Below are positions 45,973 through 54,921 of a stretch of 64,000 nt of DNA, in pieces; position 1 is the stretch's first letter; each line of letters opens with the position of its first letter. A model generated the notes under the pieces. The model did no database searches and was not told the DNA's origin. It was given only the letters and a program-made list of their open reading frames with translations. The stretch spans positions 5,560,501-5,624,500 of the forward strand of contig NZ_CP022222.1 in NCBI RefSeq assembly GCF_009930815.1. Direction: 5' to 3'. The stretch comes from Bradyrhizobium sp. CCBAU 051011. GTDB lineage: Bacteria; Pseudomonadota; Alphaproteobacteria; Rhizobiales; Xanthobacteraceae. The position numbers were made by a program, and so were the translations under genes.

Positions 45973-46778
45973 ATGCGCTGGTGTATGTCAATCGGTGCGA
46001 TGCTAGTTATGGGAGCAATGGCCGATTGCATTGCCGCCCCGATCCAGAAGAATGAATTCGCTGACACCAGATCCGCAGCGTTCGTCGATCTTGAACTAGT
46101 GATAGCGGTCGATGTTTCATATTCCATGGAAACGGAGGAACTTGCGCTTCAGCGGGAAGGGTATGCACAGGCCCTCGTCTCTAAAGAATTCTTGCAAGGG
46201 GCAGGATGGCAATTGCCTATTTCGAGTGGTCGGCGTGGAGCGATTAGAAGGTTATCGTTCCATGGCGTGTGATTGAGGGACCGGAGTCCGCCGATGCGGT
46301 CGCCAGTGAGATCATGAAAGTACCGATCCGTAGGGGGTCTCGCACCTCTATCTCCGGCGCCAGTAGTTTCTCAATCCCGCTGCTTGCAGAGAATCCCTAT
46401 CCCGGGTTGCGGCGCGTCCTCGACATCTCAGGCGATGGTCCGAACAACAATGGTCCGCCAGTGACTGGCGTGCGCGACGAGGCGTTGGCAAAGGGCGTGA
46501 CCATCAATGGCCTGCCGATCATGATGAAAGAGCCGTCCTATCCATGGACAGATATAAAAAGCCTTGATGCATATTACAGGAATTGCGTCACCGGAGGGCC
46601 GGGCTCGTTCGTTTTGCCGATCAAGGATCGGAATCAAATCAAGGAAGCTATCCGCACCAAGCTCGTGCTCGAGGTGTCAAGTCGGACGCCAGAGTGGACG
46701 ACGGTGCCGGTAGTCGAGGAACTGCGGGTGAATTGTTTGGTCGGCGAAAAAATGTACCACGATCGGTGGGGACGGTGA
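45973..46778 (+). pseudogene. DUF1194 (VWA-like) exported protein, broken
   Basis: The start frame has a signal peptide (MRWCMSIGAMLVMGAMADCI) and the VWA-type metal site opening VDLELVIAVDVSYSMETEEL. Near 46205 the frame changes to MAIAYFEWSAWSD, an in-frame TAG follows (46245-46247), then KVIVPWRVIEGPESADAVAS and RRVLDISGDGPNNNGPPVTG continue to the end. The pattern matches DUF1194 periplasmic proteins. One frameshift plus one nonsense codon means a genuine pseudogene rather than a single read error. Confidence 0.8.
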
Positions 46779-46836
46779 CGGTCTGTCACGCATCAACACT
46801 GCTGGAAGCCTTACAGGGGGCGCACACACCCTTGTT

Positions 46837-46855
46837 TGTCGGGGATATCCTGACA
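46837..46855. promoter_or_regulatory. TGTCAGGA palindrome, degenerate site 2
   Basis: TGTCGGGGATATCCTGACA: right arm perfect, left arm with two changes. It lies 71 bp upstream of the 46926 gene. Confidence 0.45.
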
Positions 46856-46925
46856 CAAGCGAAGGCCAAGGTCGGGTACAACACGGAACGATTCGATTGG
46901 TGGGATCTCGGGACAGGGCGATCGA

Positions 46926-47186
46926 ATGGAAGAATGCGCGAGAAAGGCGTGGGTCGTAAGCATCGGCCGGCGCCAAAGAGGTGGTGCATTCTTTGAGTAC
47001 TGCTTTTTCTACGTGGGGCATCCGACCAGGCAATCCGCAGTGGACGCAGTGCGCCGCAGCCTGCGTTCGCAAATCGATCTTCGGCGGGTGAAAGCAGAGC
47101 GGGAGTTGAGTTCAGACGAAATCGCCAAGGAAGGCTTGCGATACCGGCAAGTGAAGTATGCTGTGAAAGGCTCCGCCCCGCCGTGA
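46926..47186 (+). CDS. 86-residue conserved hypothetical protein
   Basis: MEECARKAWVVSIGRRQRGG, YVGHPTRQSAVDAVRRSLRS and RVKAERELSSDEIAKEGLRY. Soluble, basic. The start is supported by alignment with the decayed paralogue at 45604. Both copies carry a TGTCAGGA-type palindrome upstream, so the gene probably belongs to that regulon. Function unknown. Confidence 0.6.
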   Translation: MEECARKAWVVSIGRRQRGGAFFEYCFFYVGHPTRQSAVDAVRRSLRSQIDLRRVKAERELSSDEIAKEGLRYRQVKYAVKGSAPP

Positions 47187-47339
47187 AGAAGCTTGGAGGA
47201 TCGATTCCTCTCCTCCAGCCGGAGCGGCCATGGTTCGTCGTTTAGCCCCTTGTGCGACAGCCGTGGTCGCGTCTGGCCGCGGCTCGGTGCAAGCGGGTCA
47301 TTCAAGCGGGTCTTTTGTGAAAAGGAAAGCAGCACCAAG

Positions 47340-47790
47340 GATAATCGCCGCGTTCTCACCCCAACTTCTCCGCAGACTGCGGCCGGATATCGTGATTGTG
47401 TCGGCTCTCGATCGTCTCACGCGGGCGGCCCCTTCAAGATGCCGAGCGTCCTCGCCGAGATCACATCGCGTGGTGCGGCTTATAAATCGCTGGCGGAGCC
47501 GCGGGCGGACACCATGCACGAATTGGGCGAAGTGCTGGCCGCACTGGTCGGGTACATCGTGCGAAAGACACGAGAGGACATTCTTAGGCGGACCGCCGGC
47601 GGTCGCGAGCGAGCCCGGCTGCGCGGTGTGAAGTTTGGCGCAGCCCAAGCTCTGGCCGGAGCAACATAGTCAGGCGCTTCGCCGACGCCAATCCGAAGAG
47701 CACCTGAAGTCAATAGCGGCCTGTTTCAAGGTCAGCTCGACGATGATATCAAGGCTCAAGCCGAAGCGTCTAGAAACGCCTCCTAGCGCG
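47340..47790 (+). pseudogene. serine recombinase (resolvase family) remnant
   Basis: Pieces in alternating frames: LRPDIVIVSALDRLTRA, then GAAYKSLAEPRADTMHELGE, TREDILRRTAGGRERARLRG, and HLKSIAACFKVSSTMISRLK (C-terminal HTH). This is the standard order of a Tn3-type resolvase/invertase. The N-terminal catalytic Ser region is not recognisable and the frame breaks at least twice. It marks old transposon activity. Confidence 0.7.
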
Positions 47791-47935
47791 GTTTCCGGGT
47801 CAAGCCACGGGCAAATGCCTAGACCTGGGCATTGGTGATGCCGGCCCGTTGCGCCGTCACGGCAGCACGTCAAGGGTGGCTTGCCGCTCGTATCACCTTT
47901 GACGTGGCGACGGAACGGAGCTGCCCCGGCAAGGA

Positions 47936-48613
47936 TCACTCGGCCGAGTTTACGCGGATTTCGGATTGGACGAGCCTGCATCCCTTAGCTTCGGCGCAGC
48001 GGCCCATCGGAACAACAAGCATCTCCCTCAACCTGCGTTGCTTCTCTCCTTGGGAAAAAGGGGGCGCTAACTGGTCGGCTCTTCTCCGAATCTCACTTTC
48101 CAAAGTGGCTCGCTGGTCAGGAGTAAGAGCCTTTCCAGCAGTCATTAAAAGGAAACCAACTAGGTCATGCCGCCGTAAGTCCAAATCCAGAATGATGAGC
48201 CCGAAAGGACCATCGGGGATGCTCACCCGCTTGAAAATGCAATCATAGCTATTCTGGCAAAGCGAATATTGCTTCAAGTTCACATACTGCATGCTGCATT
48301 CCGGAGGCGTTTCCAAACGAACGACGCAGACCGCCAGATCCGGCGGCGCATTTTTGTTGGGGATGGGAATGGCCGTCGGACCGCGCCCCCAGCCAAGGCC
48401 TGGAATGCCGTCCCAGGGTTCACCGTTGGCCTTCGTGTGGTCGGCCACCACGGTGATGCTGATGGGTTTCCCTTCACCGGCTAGGCAGTAGGCGGTAAAC
48501 AGCAAAATGAACAAAATGGCCCACAAAAACCGTCGGCTTATGCGCGAATGCCAACTAGCGACCTGGTAAGAGCGCCTGAACAAGCACAATTGGTGGATTT
48601 CCATATTGCGCAT
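47936..48613 (-). CDS. exported hypothetical protein, up to 225 residues
   Basis: Hydrophobic N-terminal segment (FLWAILFILLFTAYCLAGEG), likely a signal peptide or anchor. The mature part has several Cys (AVCVVRLETPPECSMQYVNL, LCQNSYDCIFKRVSI) and a stretch, SIPDGPFGLIILDLDLRRHD, that recalls a C2-like beta sandwich; this is a weak guess. The start is uncertain within the first 30 codons. No TGTCAGGA site directly upstream. Confidence 0.55.
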   Translation of the reverse strand: MRNMEIHQLCLFRRSYQVASWHSRISRRFLWAILFILLFTAYCLAGEGKPISITVVADHTKANGEPWDGIPGLGWGRGPTAIPIPNKNAPPDLAVCVVRLETPPECSMQYVNLKQYSLCQNSYDCIFKRVSIPDGPFGLIILDLDLRRHDLVGFLLMTAGKALTPDQRATLESEIRRRADQLAPPFSQGEKQRRLREMLVVPMGRCAEAKGCRLVQSEIRVNSAE

Positions 48614-48790
48614 CCGACAGGCTTTCCTGACACGGGCTCGCGATTCATTGATGATACTTCTGCGAGATCAACATATTCTGCCAAGCGGCGTACGGATGCG
48701 TCAACGCCTAAGCGACAAGCTCTATGGCAGAGGCCTGAGAGAGGTATCCATATTTCGTTTCTCCGCGAGTGCTTCGGAAGGAGAGATAAC

Positions 48791-49006
48791 ATGGATGATG
48801 GCCAACTAATGAGGATTACACGGCGAGCTTACGAGCTGTGGCAGCAAGCAGGCGAGCCGAAAGGTAGAGACGAAGAGTTTTATCGTCAGGCCGCGCGAGA
48901 ACTCAACGAAGGTGCCAACAAATCCAATGAAGGCAACAATCAGCTTCGGATTGTAAAGGGCGGCTATGACTTTACCTTCGACTGGATCTGCTGCAAACTG
49001 CATTGA
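48791..49006 (+). CDS. DUF2934 family small protein
   Basis: 71 residues: MDDGQLMRITRRAYELWQQA then GEPKGRDEEFYRQAARELNE is the DUF2934 signature. GGAGAG precedes the ATG at 48791. A second copy lies at 55314. The C-terminal part (FDWICCKLH) is not conserved between the two. Confidence 0.8.
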   Translation: MDDGQLMRITRRAYELWQQAGEPKGRDEEFYRQAARELNEGANKSNEGNNQLRIVKGGYDFTFDWICCKLH

Positions 49007-49195
49007 TCCGTCCGCAATATGGTACTCTTGAACCGAACGGGTGAAGGAGCAAATCGGCAGATCAGTTTTCGGTCGGCACTTGCCGACGGCTTGAGCGCTA
49101 CGCATTGACCGCAATGCAGCTCGCGCGCAGGCTTCGAACGAGCGGGCCATCAGCGACTTGAATGCTCTACCTCAGCCAGGAAAAATCGTCGGCTC

Positions 49196-49460
49196 ATGTC
49201 AATCGGATTCCAGAGGGGAATGCAGGATAAGGAAGAGCCCGCCGTGCCAGATTTTGGCCGGCGAAAGGATAAGCGTAGTGCTCCGACTGAATTTTCAAAT
49301 CCGCCCGGTTCGTCGCGAAGCAAGGAGGGAATGTGGCTCTTCACCGCGCTTGTCCTGACCGCCCGCCGTCCCGGTCGTTATTCTCGCCGCGTGGATGGCC
49401 TGGCAAGATCTCGAAAGGCATCTAAGGGTCCCGATATTATGCATAGAATCGTCGCAGAAG
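49196..49460 (+). pseudogene. remnant of a paralogous sensor kinase N-terminus
   Basis: KEGMWLFTALVLTA aligns with KEAVWLFTALVLTA of the intact kinase at 49689. After one extra C the continuation is VPVVILAAWMAWQDLERHLR in the next frame, equivalent to the first membrane helix and start of the sensor domain. The rest is missing. A partial tandem duplication of the adjacent kinase gene. Confidence 0.65.
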
Positions 49461-49567
49461 TTGGCGTCCATGGTAGATTCGCGAGCTACGCGGACACTAG
49501 ATGAACGCGTGTTTGCTTGATCGGAACCGAAACAGTGCGCCTGGAAGTTAGACCGACGGCTGCAAGC

Positions 49568-49584
49568 GTCAGGATTTACCTGAC
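49568..49584. promoter_or_regulatory. TGTCAGGA palindrome, site 3 (upstream of the kinase operon)
   Basis: GTCAGGATTTACCTGAC, 105 bp upstream of the sensor-kinase start. Its presence here suggests autoregulation by the NarL-type regulator encoded downstream. Confidence 0.7.
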
Positions 49585-49688
49585 CTCCGTCGGCGACGGG
49601 GGGCTTGGCAGACTAACGTAAGGCTGGTCCGGTCCGGGAATGCATCGTAAGGAAGCCCACAGCTTCGTCAGTCCACACCGGCGGGGAT

Positions 49689-51767
49689 ATGCGCGCATCC
49701 GTGATTGCGGACCCAAGTACCAGGCTTTCATTTGGTTCAGGCCGCACGAAAGAAGCGGTTTGGCTTTTCACTGCGCTTGTTCTGACGGCCGCCATTCCGG
49801 TCCTGCTTCTCGGGGGATGGATGGCCTATATTACAGCTGACCAGGAACGGAGCTACGCCCGCAAGGCGGCCACCGAAGCGCTGACGCAAGTTGCGCATCG
49901 GATTGAAGGCGAAATTACTCAGGAAATGCAGGTCGCGGAAACGCTTGCAAGCTCGGCCGCGCTCGACCATGGGAATTTGGGTGATTTCTACCGCGAGGCA
50001 ACACGAATAGTGGCCGCCCGCCCGTTATGGGAGACTGCTGCTCTGACTAAGCCGGATCAGGAGCACGTACTGAACGTGCTGCGGCCGCTCGGTGCGCGGC
50101 TCGGACCAGTAGCCGACGCCGAAAGTTTCAGCGCGGTCCTCCGCACGCGGAAGCCGGTCCTGGGTGGACTTGGTCCGTACCAGGCTGCGATAGGTAAGCA
50201 GTTGGTGTCCCTGCGTATCCCGGTTATCAGGGATGGTGAACTCCGCTACATCCTGACGATCGGGTTGTTGCCTGATCAGATCGGCACGATCCTTGGTCAA
50301 GCCGGGCTGCCCGCCGGATGGGCGGGAACCGTGACTGATGCCAAGGAAAAGATCGTCGCGCGCACGCCGGACACGAAAACTGCCAGTGCAAACGCGAAAG
50401 CACCCGCGGTGCAGGAAGCGATTGCTCGCGGTGGCTCCAATTCGTTGCGAACGCAGACGCGTGAGGGCATGGACGTTGAAACCGTCCACCGTGTCCTGGC
50501 CGGGACCGAAGGATGGTCGGTACATGTGGGAGTTCCCGTCGCTGAACTGAACGCTCCCGTATCCCGTTCCTTACGGCTGTTGTTTGCCGGAACGGCGGCG
50601 AGCGTCGGGCTCGGCATCGCACTGGGACTGGTGATCGCCCGGGAAATTGCACAACGGCGTCGCATGGAAGCGCTTCAGTCGGCGGCAGCCTTGTTGGACA
50701 GCGAAAAACGGGGGGCGCTGGCCATCGATGCAGCCGAACTCGGTACTTGGCGCTGGGATATGCATGCAAACGAGTTCAGTGGCTGTAGCCGCTTTTGCGC
50801 ACTGATGGGCCTACCAAGCGCCCGATCGGGGGAAACAAAATGGCCTGCCGATGAGATTTTCGCTGTAGTCGAACCATCGCATCGCTCGACCTTGGCCTCG
50901 TTTGGTTACGCCTGCCTGGAGAGCGGCAAGTCAAGCAGCGTTGAATTCCCGATTCAGTCCGACGATCGCGGCGAATATTGGTTGCGTGCGGCAGGGAGGG
51001 CGGAAGGCCCGCCCAACCGGCGTCACCTGATTCACGGCGTGCTGGCGGACATCGATGTTCTAAAGCGCGCAGAGGCCGAGCGGTCTCATTTGCTTCGTCG
51101 CCTGGCTTCGGCGCAGGAAGAAGAGCAGCGCCGGATTTCGCGAGAGCTGCACGATCAGATTGGCCAGACGGTGACGGGATTGTCCCTTGGCCTGAAAGCG
51201 CTTGAGCAAGGATTGGCTAAAGGCGACGCAGGGGCGACGACCGAGCAGGTACGATGGCTGGAGCAACTGGCAGCACAGATCGGCAGTGACATTCATCGCA
51301 CGGCCTCTGATCTGCGGCCCACGGCCATCGACGACCTCGGAATTTTCAGGGCAATCGAAGCCTACGTTGCGGATTGGCAGGAGCGCTATGGCGTTCGTGT
51401 CGATATTCAGACGTTCGGGCGAGACAATCCGCTGCCCGCTGACGTGGCGGCGGTGCTGTACCGGTTGGTGCAGGAAGGATTGACCAACGTTCTGAAGCAC
51501 GCCCAGGCCGGCAAGGTCAGCATTGTGCTTGAGAGGAAATCAGAAGGCCTGGCGCTGGTTTTCGAGGACGACGGAATAGGTTTCGATCCGGAAAACGTCG
51601 AAAGGGATGTCCCGGGCGGAGATAGGGTGGCGCCCGGATTGGGCCTCTCCGGCATGAAAGAGCGGGTTGGGCTTCTCCGCGGCACGATTGCGGTGGAATC
51701 CGCGCCAGGAAAAGGGAGTACGATTTTTGTCCAGATACCGCTGGAAGAGCCGGTGACCGTCGGATGA
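49689..51767 (+). CDS. Cache-PAS sensor histidine kinase (HisKA_3 type)
   Basis: 692 residues. Helix 1 (VWLFTALVLTAAIPVLLLGG), a periplasmic Cache-like sensor domain (residues about 47-285), helix 2 (LLFAGTAASVGLGIALGLVI), a PAS domain (LGTWRWDMHANEFSGCSRFC), then the HisKA_3 phosphoacceptor motif RRISRELHDQIGQTVTGLSL and a HATPase_c domain with GLGLSGMKERVGLLRGTIAV. This is the NarX/DegS class that pairs with NarL-type regulators. It overlaps the regulator by ATGA. A TGTCAGGA palindrome lies upstream, and its degenerate partial copy immediately before it shows recent duplication. The signal is unknown. Confidence 0.9.
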   Translation: MRASVIADPSTRLSFGSGRTKEAVWLFTALVLTAAIPVLLLGGWMAYITADQERSYARKAATEALTQVAHRIEGEITQEMQVAETLASSAALDHGNLGDFYREATRIVAARPLWETAALTKPDQEHVLNVLRPLGARLGPVADAESFSAVLRTRKPVLGGLGPYQAAIGKQLVSLRIPVIRDGELRYILTIGLLPDQIGTILGQAGLPAGWAGTVTDAKEKIVARTPDTKTASANAKAPAVQEAIARGGSNSLRTQTREGMDVETVHRVLAGTEGWSVHVGVPVAELNAPVSRSLRLLFAGTAASVGLGIALGLVIAREIAQRRRMEALQSAAALLDSEKRGALAIDAAELGTWRWDMHANEFSGCSRFCALMGLPSARSGETKWPADEIFAVVEPSHRSTLASFGYACLESGKSSSVEFPIQSDDRGEYWLRAAGRAEGPPNRRHLIHGVLADIDVLKRAEAERSHLLRRLASAQEEEQRRISRELHDQIGQTVTGLSLGLKALEQGLAKGDAGATTEQVRWLEQLAAQIGSDIHRTASDLRPTAIDDLGIFRAIEAYVADWQERYGVRVDIQTFGRDNPLPADVAAVLYRLVQEGLTNVLKHAQAGKVSIVLERKSEGLALVFEDDGIGFDPENVERDVPGGDRVAPGLGLSGMKERVGLLRGTIAVESAPGKGSTIFVQIPLEEPVTVG

Positions 51768-52417
51768 CTCCCATTCGCATCGCCCTTGTCGATGATCATC
51801 CTGTCGTGCTAGCCGGCATTCGAGCGTTGCTGCAGGGCATCCCTGACGTCGAACTTGTCGGTGAGGCGAATACGGGGGCAACGGGTTTGAAGGCGATTTG
51901 CGAATGCTCCCCGGATATTGCGGTAATCGATCTCTCGCTGCCGGATTTCAGCGGCATGGAACTCGCGCGCCAGGTAAGCGAGAGGTGCCCGGAGGTGAAG
52001 ATCATTGCTTTGACCGTTCATGAAGATCGTGCCTATGTTCATCCGGTTCTTGAAGCCGGCGCGAGGGGATATCTCCTGAAGCGATCGGCCGGAGACGAAT
52101 TGCTTCGAGCCATCCGTGCCGTCAACCAGGGCACAATCTACCTCGATCCTGCCATAGCCGAGAAGGCGTCGATGAAGGCGCCCGAACTTACCCTAGCGAG
52201 CGAGGGCGATGGCGGTGAGCTCAGCCGGCGCGAAGAGGATGTGCTCAAACTCGTGGCGCAAGGATTCAGCAATAAGCAGATTGCCGGACAGCTCGAAGTG
52301 AGCGTCAAGAGCGTCGAGACCTACAAGGCGCGGGCATCCGAAAAGAAGGGGCTGCATAGCCGGGCTGATATCGTTCGCTACGGCATCAAGCAGGGCTGGC
52401 TCACGACTCCAAATTGA
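51764..52417 (+). CDS. NarL/FixJ-type response regulator
   Basis: 217 residues. Receiver with IRIALVDDHPVVLAGIRALL, phosphoacceptor Asp in IAVIDLSLPDFSGMELARQV and Lys in GYLLKRSAGDE; C-terminal LuxR-type HTH (LSRREEDVLKLVAQGFSNKQ, LEVSVKSVETYKARASEKKG). Coupled to the kinase by an ATGA overlap. It is the only intact DNA-binding regulator among the TGTCAGGA palindromes, so I propose it as their reader; NarL-type proteins bind as dimers to inverted repeats. That assignment is inference. Confidence 0.9.
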   Translation: MTPIRIALVDDHPVVLAGIRALLQGIPDVELVGEANTGATGLKAICECSPDIAVIDLSLPDFSGMELARQVSERCPEVKIIALTVHEDRAYVHPVLEAGARGYLLKRSAGDELLRAIRAVNQGTIYLDPAIAEKASMKAPELTLASEGDGGELSRREEDVLKLVAQGFSNKQIAGQLEVSVKSVETYKARASEKKGLHSRADIVRYGIKQGWLTTPN

Positions 52418-52508
52418 GCGCGCCGGAACTCGTGGCAGCGAATGACGCTTCCCGCAGCATTCTGAGATGGCGCATGAGAGGCACCTTCCTAGGCGGTTCG
52501 GGCCAAAC

Positions 52509-52525
52509 GTCAGGATTAACCTGTC
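52509..52525. promoter_or_regulatory. TGTCAGGA palindrome, site 4
   Basis: GTCAGGATTAACCTGTC, one mismatch in the right arm, 69 bp upstream of the BA14K-family gene and just after the regulator gene. Confidence 0.65.
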
Positions 52526-52593
52526 AGAACGATCCCGCTACGGAGCGCGTTGTCGCTCGAACCTGGAGATGAGACTCGACAAGGAGTATTCAG

Positions 52594-52980
52594 ATGCAAC
52601 TGTGGAAGTTTGTTTCGGCTGCCATCGTCGTCGGGGCCTCGTCCCTGATCTCACTCCCGCCTGCCGCCGCTACGCTGATGATGTCGGCCGCCTGGGGAGA
52701 GAGGCTCGCCGCGGGATCAGCCCGGCCGCTTGAGACCGTGCAGTATCGTCGCTGGCATCACGGACACCGCCATCACCGCTGGTATCATCGCCGGCTCCCC
52801 GGCACAGGTGCGGCTGTGCTCGGTGGGGTTGCCGCTGGCGCGATCATTGGTGGGGCCATCGCCAACAGTCAGGCACGGGCCAATGATGCGGTCGCATACT
52901 GCGCGCAACGATATCGCTCGTACGATCCGGCATCGGGCACCTATCTGGGATACGACGGCTATCGACATCCCTGTCCATGA
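52594..52980 (+). CDS. BA14K-family exported protein
   Basis: 128 residues with a signal peptide (MQLWKFVSAAIVVGASSLIS), a His/Arg-rich segment (YRRWHHGHRHHRWYHRRL), a Gly/Ala-rich hydrophobic segment (AAVLGGVAAGAIIGGAIANS) and the BA14K motif AYCAQRYRSYDPASGTYLGY. The family is membrane- or surface-associated in Rhizobiales, with reported lectin-like behaviour. Site 4 lies in its promoter region. Confidence 0.8.
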   Translation: MQLWKFVSAAIVVGASSLISLPPAAATLMMSAAWGERLAAGSARPLETVQYRRWHHGHRHHRWYHRRLPGTGAAVLGGVAAGAIIGGAIANSQARANDAVAYCAQRYRSYDPASGTYLGYDGYRHPCP

Positions 52981-53042
52981 GGAAGCGCGCCGGTGCTGCG
53001 GACAATCGTCTATGGCCTGCTTGCCGCATGACAGCTCCTCGG

Positions 53043-53357
53043 CTACCTCGACGCCCCCGAACGCGGGACCTGCAGGTCACTCATCGGCACACAGCTCTTC
53101 TTCCGCCGTTGATTCCGCGGCGCCCCCTGCACCTTTAAGACCTTGCCCGCCGAACACGAGTTGTTATCGACATAGATTGTGGAATACGGGTCCATCATCA
53201 GCGGTTCGTAGGAATAGAGCTTTTGGGCAGAGGACGGATGCGCGGCCATCAACGCCGCCAGAATCGCGCCCGAGCCAGCCAGCTTGTGCCAAACACTCCT
53301 TAACCCCGCAATGGATGCGGCGTCCTTGCTGCGAGCGCCGCACACGATCACTGGCAC
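53043..53357 (-). CDS. exported small protein (DUF6719-like)
   Basis: About 104 residues. GTG start at 53357, preceded by AAAGGA and directly following the stop of the 53359 gene. Hydrophobic leader (LAGSGAILAALMAAHPSSAQ), then KLYSYEPLMMDPYSTIYVDN and NSCSAGKVLKVQGAPRNQRR with a Cys pair (NSCSAG, KKSCVPM). I recall this as the DUF6719-type family; function unknown. Confidence 0.6.
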   Translation of the reverse strand: MPVIVCGARSKDAASIAGLRSVWHKLAGSGAILAALMAAHPSSAQKLYSYEPLMMDPYSTIYVDNNSCSAGKVLKVQGAPRNQRRKKSCVPMSDLQVPRSGASR

Positions 53358-53358
53358 T

Positions 53359-53733
53359 TTATCGGTCCTTTCGAAGCCGAAACGGATCAGCCGTTGGAGG
53401 ACCATTTTGGGAATTACTGTGAATGACATCTGTCACCTGGATGAGGTTGCGGGCGTACACTTCCTGAAGGTTTCGAATCATCTCGACATTTTCTGCCGAC
53501 GCGTTCAAGCAGAAGACCCCGTCCATGCAAACCAGCAACCCGTCGGCACAAAGCCCGTGGAGCGCCTTCGCCGTTTCCGTCTCGCTGGTGTAGATGTGGG
53601 CTGCTATCTGAGGAACTCCCCAGCGCTCTTCCGGGCTGGACCAGATGAGAAGCAGCGCTTCGATTTGCGCCACTGAAGCGACGTGCTCCAGTATGAATTT
53701 GCGTACCGGGCCGGGGACGTATTGCATTGTCAT
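53359..53733 (-). CDS. hypothetical protein, possible winged-helix fold
   Basis: About 124 residues: PGPVRKFILEHVASVAQIEA, LLLIWSSPEERWGVPQIAAH, TAKALHGLCADGLLVCMDGV. The pattern (helix, helix, LCADGLL turn) resembles a winged-helix DNA-binding domain, but I cannot name a family. Translated just ahead of the 53043 gene; start uncertain (ATG 53733 or 53727). Confidence 0.5.
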   Translation of the reverse strand: MTMQYVPGPVRKFILEHVASVAQIEALLLIWSSPEERWGVPQIAAHIYTSETETAKALHGLCADGLLVCMDGVFCLNASAENVEMIRNLQEVYARNLIQVTDVIHSNSQNGPPTADPFRLRKDR

Positions 53734-53837
53734 GACTTGTGCTGACGTAACATATGCGAACAAGACCAGATGCCTGAATCGGCTGAATCAGTGATCTTCT
53801 TCGAAAATTGCTGGGGTGAATCCGTCGGCAAGGTCAC

Positions 53838-54076
53838 TCAGCCAGTGAGCTCCGCATAAGCGTTACGACCCTCGGCCAGCTCTCGCGCCGTAGCGGGCGT
53901 TTCCATCTGTGTCTCAGCTCGCGCGGCCTCGCCTTCATACCCGTCGGCCAGCGCCTGCAGCATAGCCGCGAATTTTGGTCGGCTGCGCCCAGTGCCAGAC
54001 GCTTACAAAAGGTAGCCCGCTCACGCAGTTGCTTGCTTCGAGATGGCTTGATCAACTTTCGGTTGGTTCGGCCCAC
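53838..54076 (-). pseudogene. small hypothetical protein, frameshifted
   Basis: The start frame reads MGRTNRKLIKPSRSKQLRER and TFCKRLALGAAD; the sensible continuation, KFAAMLQALADGYEGEAARA then RELAEGRNAYAELTG, is in the next frame to the TGA at 53838. One missing C (GACCAAAATT instead of GACCCAAAATT) explains it. Site 5 lies 77 bp upstream. Confidence 0.5.
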
Positions 54077-54152
54077 CGTCGCGCTCCCCGTTCCATACGT
54101 GCCGTCGCTCGCCGATTGCGGGCCATCCTAAAGTGCAACGAAATGCGAGCGC

Positions 54153-54171
54153 GTCAGGAAAAACCTGTCAG
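54153..54171. promoter_or_regulatory. TGTCAGGA palindrome, site 5
   Basis: GTCAGGAAAAACCTGTCAG, one mismatch in the right arm, between the 53838 gene and the three-gene membrane-protein unit. Most likely acts on the minus-strand gene at 53838-54076. Confidence 0.6.
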
Positions 54172-54254
54172 GCTATCATCCAGCCTGCGAGCCCCTCGTT
54201 CGGCAGAAAGGAGTTGCGGTCATCGGTAAGTCGCGGGTCGAGCGCCGGGGGCAC

Positions 54255-54449
54255 TCATGGAGACGGATACGATCCCGCAGCGGTTTGCGGAGCCTTCTGG
54301 CTGCGTGAATCATTGTTGCAAACCAGGCAGACAGCCCTAGATGTCAACCGTCCATCAACGCCTAACAGCTCGTATCGGTGCGGCGTTCTTTCCGAACACG
54401 GAACGCAGTACGCCAAAGGTCGATTATTGACTATCTTGCTATTGAACAT
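54255..54449 (-). CDS. small protein with two CxxC pairs
   Basis: MFNSKIVNNRPLAYCVPCSE then ERTPHRYELLGVDGRLTSRA and CLVCNN. Two CxxC pairs spaced like a zinc ribbon. The ATG at 54449 overlaps the end of the 54439 gene, with GGGGG seven bases upstream, so translational coupling is plausible. About 64 residues; function unknown. Confidence 0.45.
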   Translation of the reverse strand: MFNSKIVNNRPLAYCVPCSERTPHRYELLGVDGRLTSRAVCLVCNNDSRSQKAPQTAAGSYPSP

Positions 54450-54711
54450 TTTCAAGCCCCCGATCTTGAACTGCGACTATCGCGATAATTCTCCAGCTAC
54501 TTCTCCCTCTCGTCAGCCCCCCAAACATCGCCACCACGAGCACGAAGCTAAGGACGCCAGCCGAGATGAGAGCATTCAGCCCCAATACCGCTGGAGGGAC
54601 TCCCAGCCCGCAATGGATAAGCAGTACCGTCAACAATGCGGTCACGCCGGCACTTCCGATAAAGACGGTGAGCGCAACAGCCAAGTCTATGATTCTCATC
54701 GGTCGGCTCAC
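54439..54711 (-). CDS. 90-residue membrane protein
   Basis: Two hydrophobic segments: LAVALTVFIGSAGVTALLTV and LNALISAGVLSFVLVVAMFG, then a basic tail. GTG start at 54711 or ATG at 54699. It directly follows the 54715 gene. Likely part of a three-gene unit under site 6. Confidence 0.6.
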   Translation of the reverse strand: MSRPMRIIDLAVALTVFIGSAGVTALLTVLLIHCGLGVPPAVLGLNALISAGVLSFVLVVAMFGGLTRGRSSWRIIAIVAVQDRGLENVQ

Positions 54712-54714
54712 CTA

Positions 54715-54921
54715 CTATCTCTCCGTGGTCGTGAGCATTTCGATCACGACAAGGCCCGCAACAAGAGTCGCGCAGATCAACGCTTGCTCCCGAAGCGCGG
54801 AGCGGGCAAAGCCCAAATCGTAGTGTGCGATGTGCGCGATCGAGTACGCCACGATCGCTCCACTGCCCACGGCAAGAAGGAATGTAATTGCGAGATGGGC
54901 GATCCTCTTCACCTTATTCAC
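54715..54921 (-). CDS. 68-residue membrane protein
   Basis: KRIAHLAITFLLAVGSGAIV and ALICATLVAGLVVIEMLTTT form two membrane helices. The start codon is GTG. First gene of the unit; palindrome site 6 lies about 114 bp upstream. Similar in size and layout to the next gene, suggesting an interacting pair. Confidence 0.6.
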   Translation of the reverse strand: MNKVKRIAHLAITFLLAVGSGAIVAYSIAHIAHYDLGFARSALREQALICATLVAGLVVIEMLTTTER

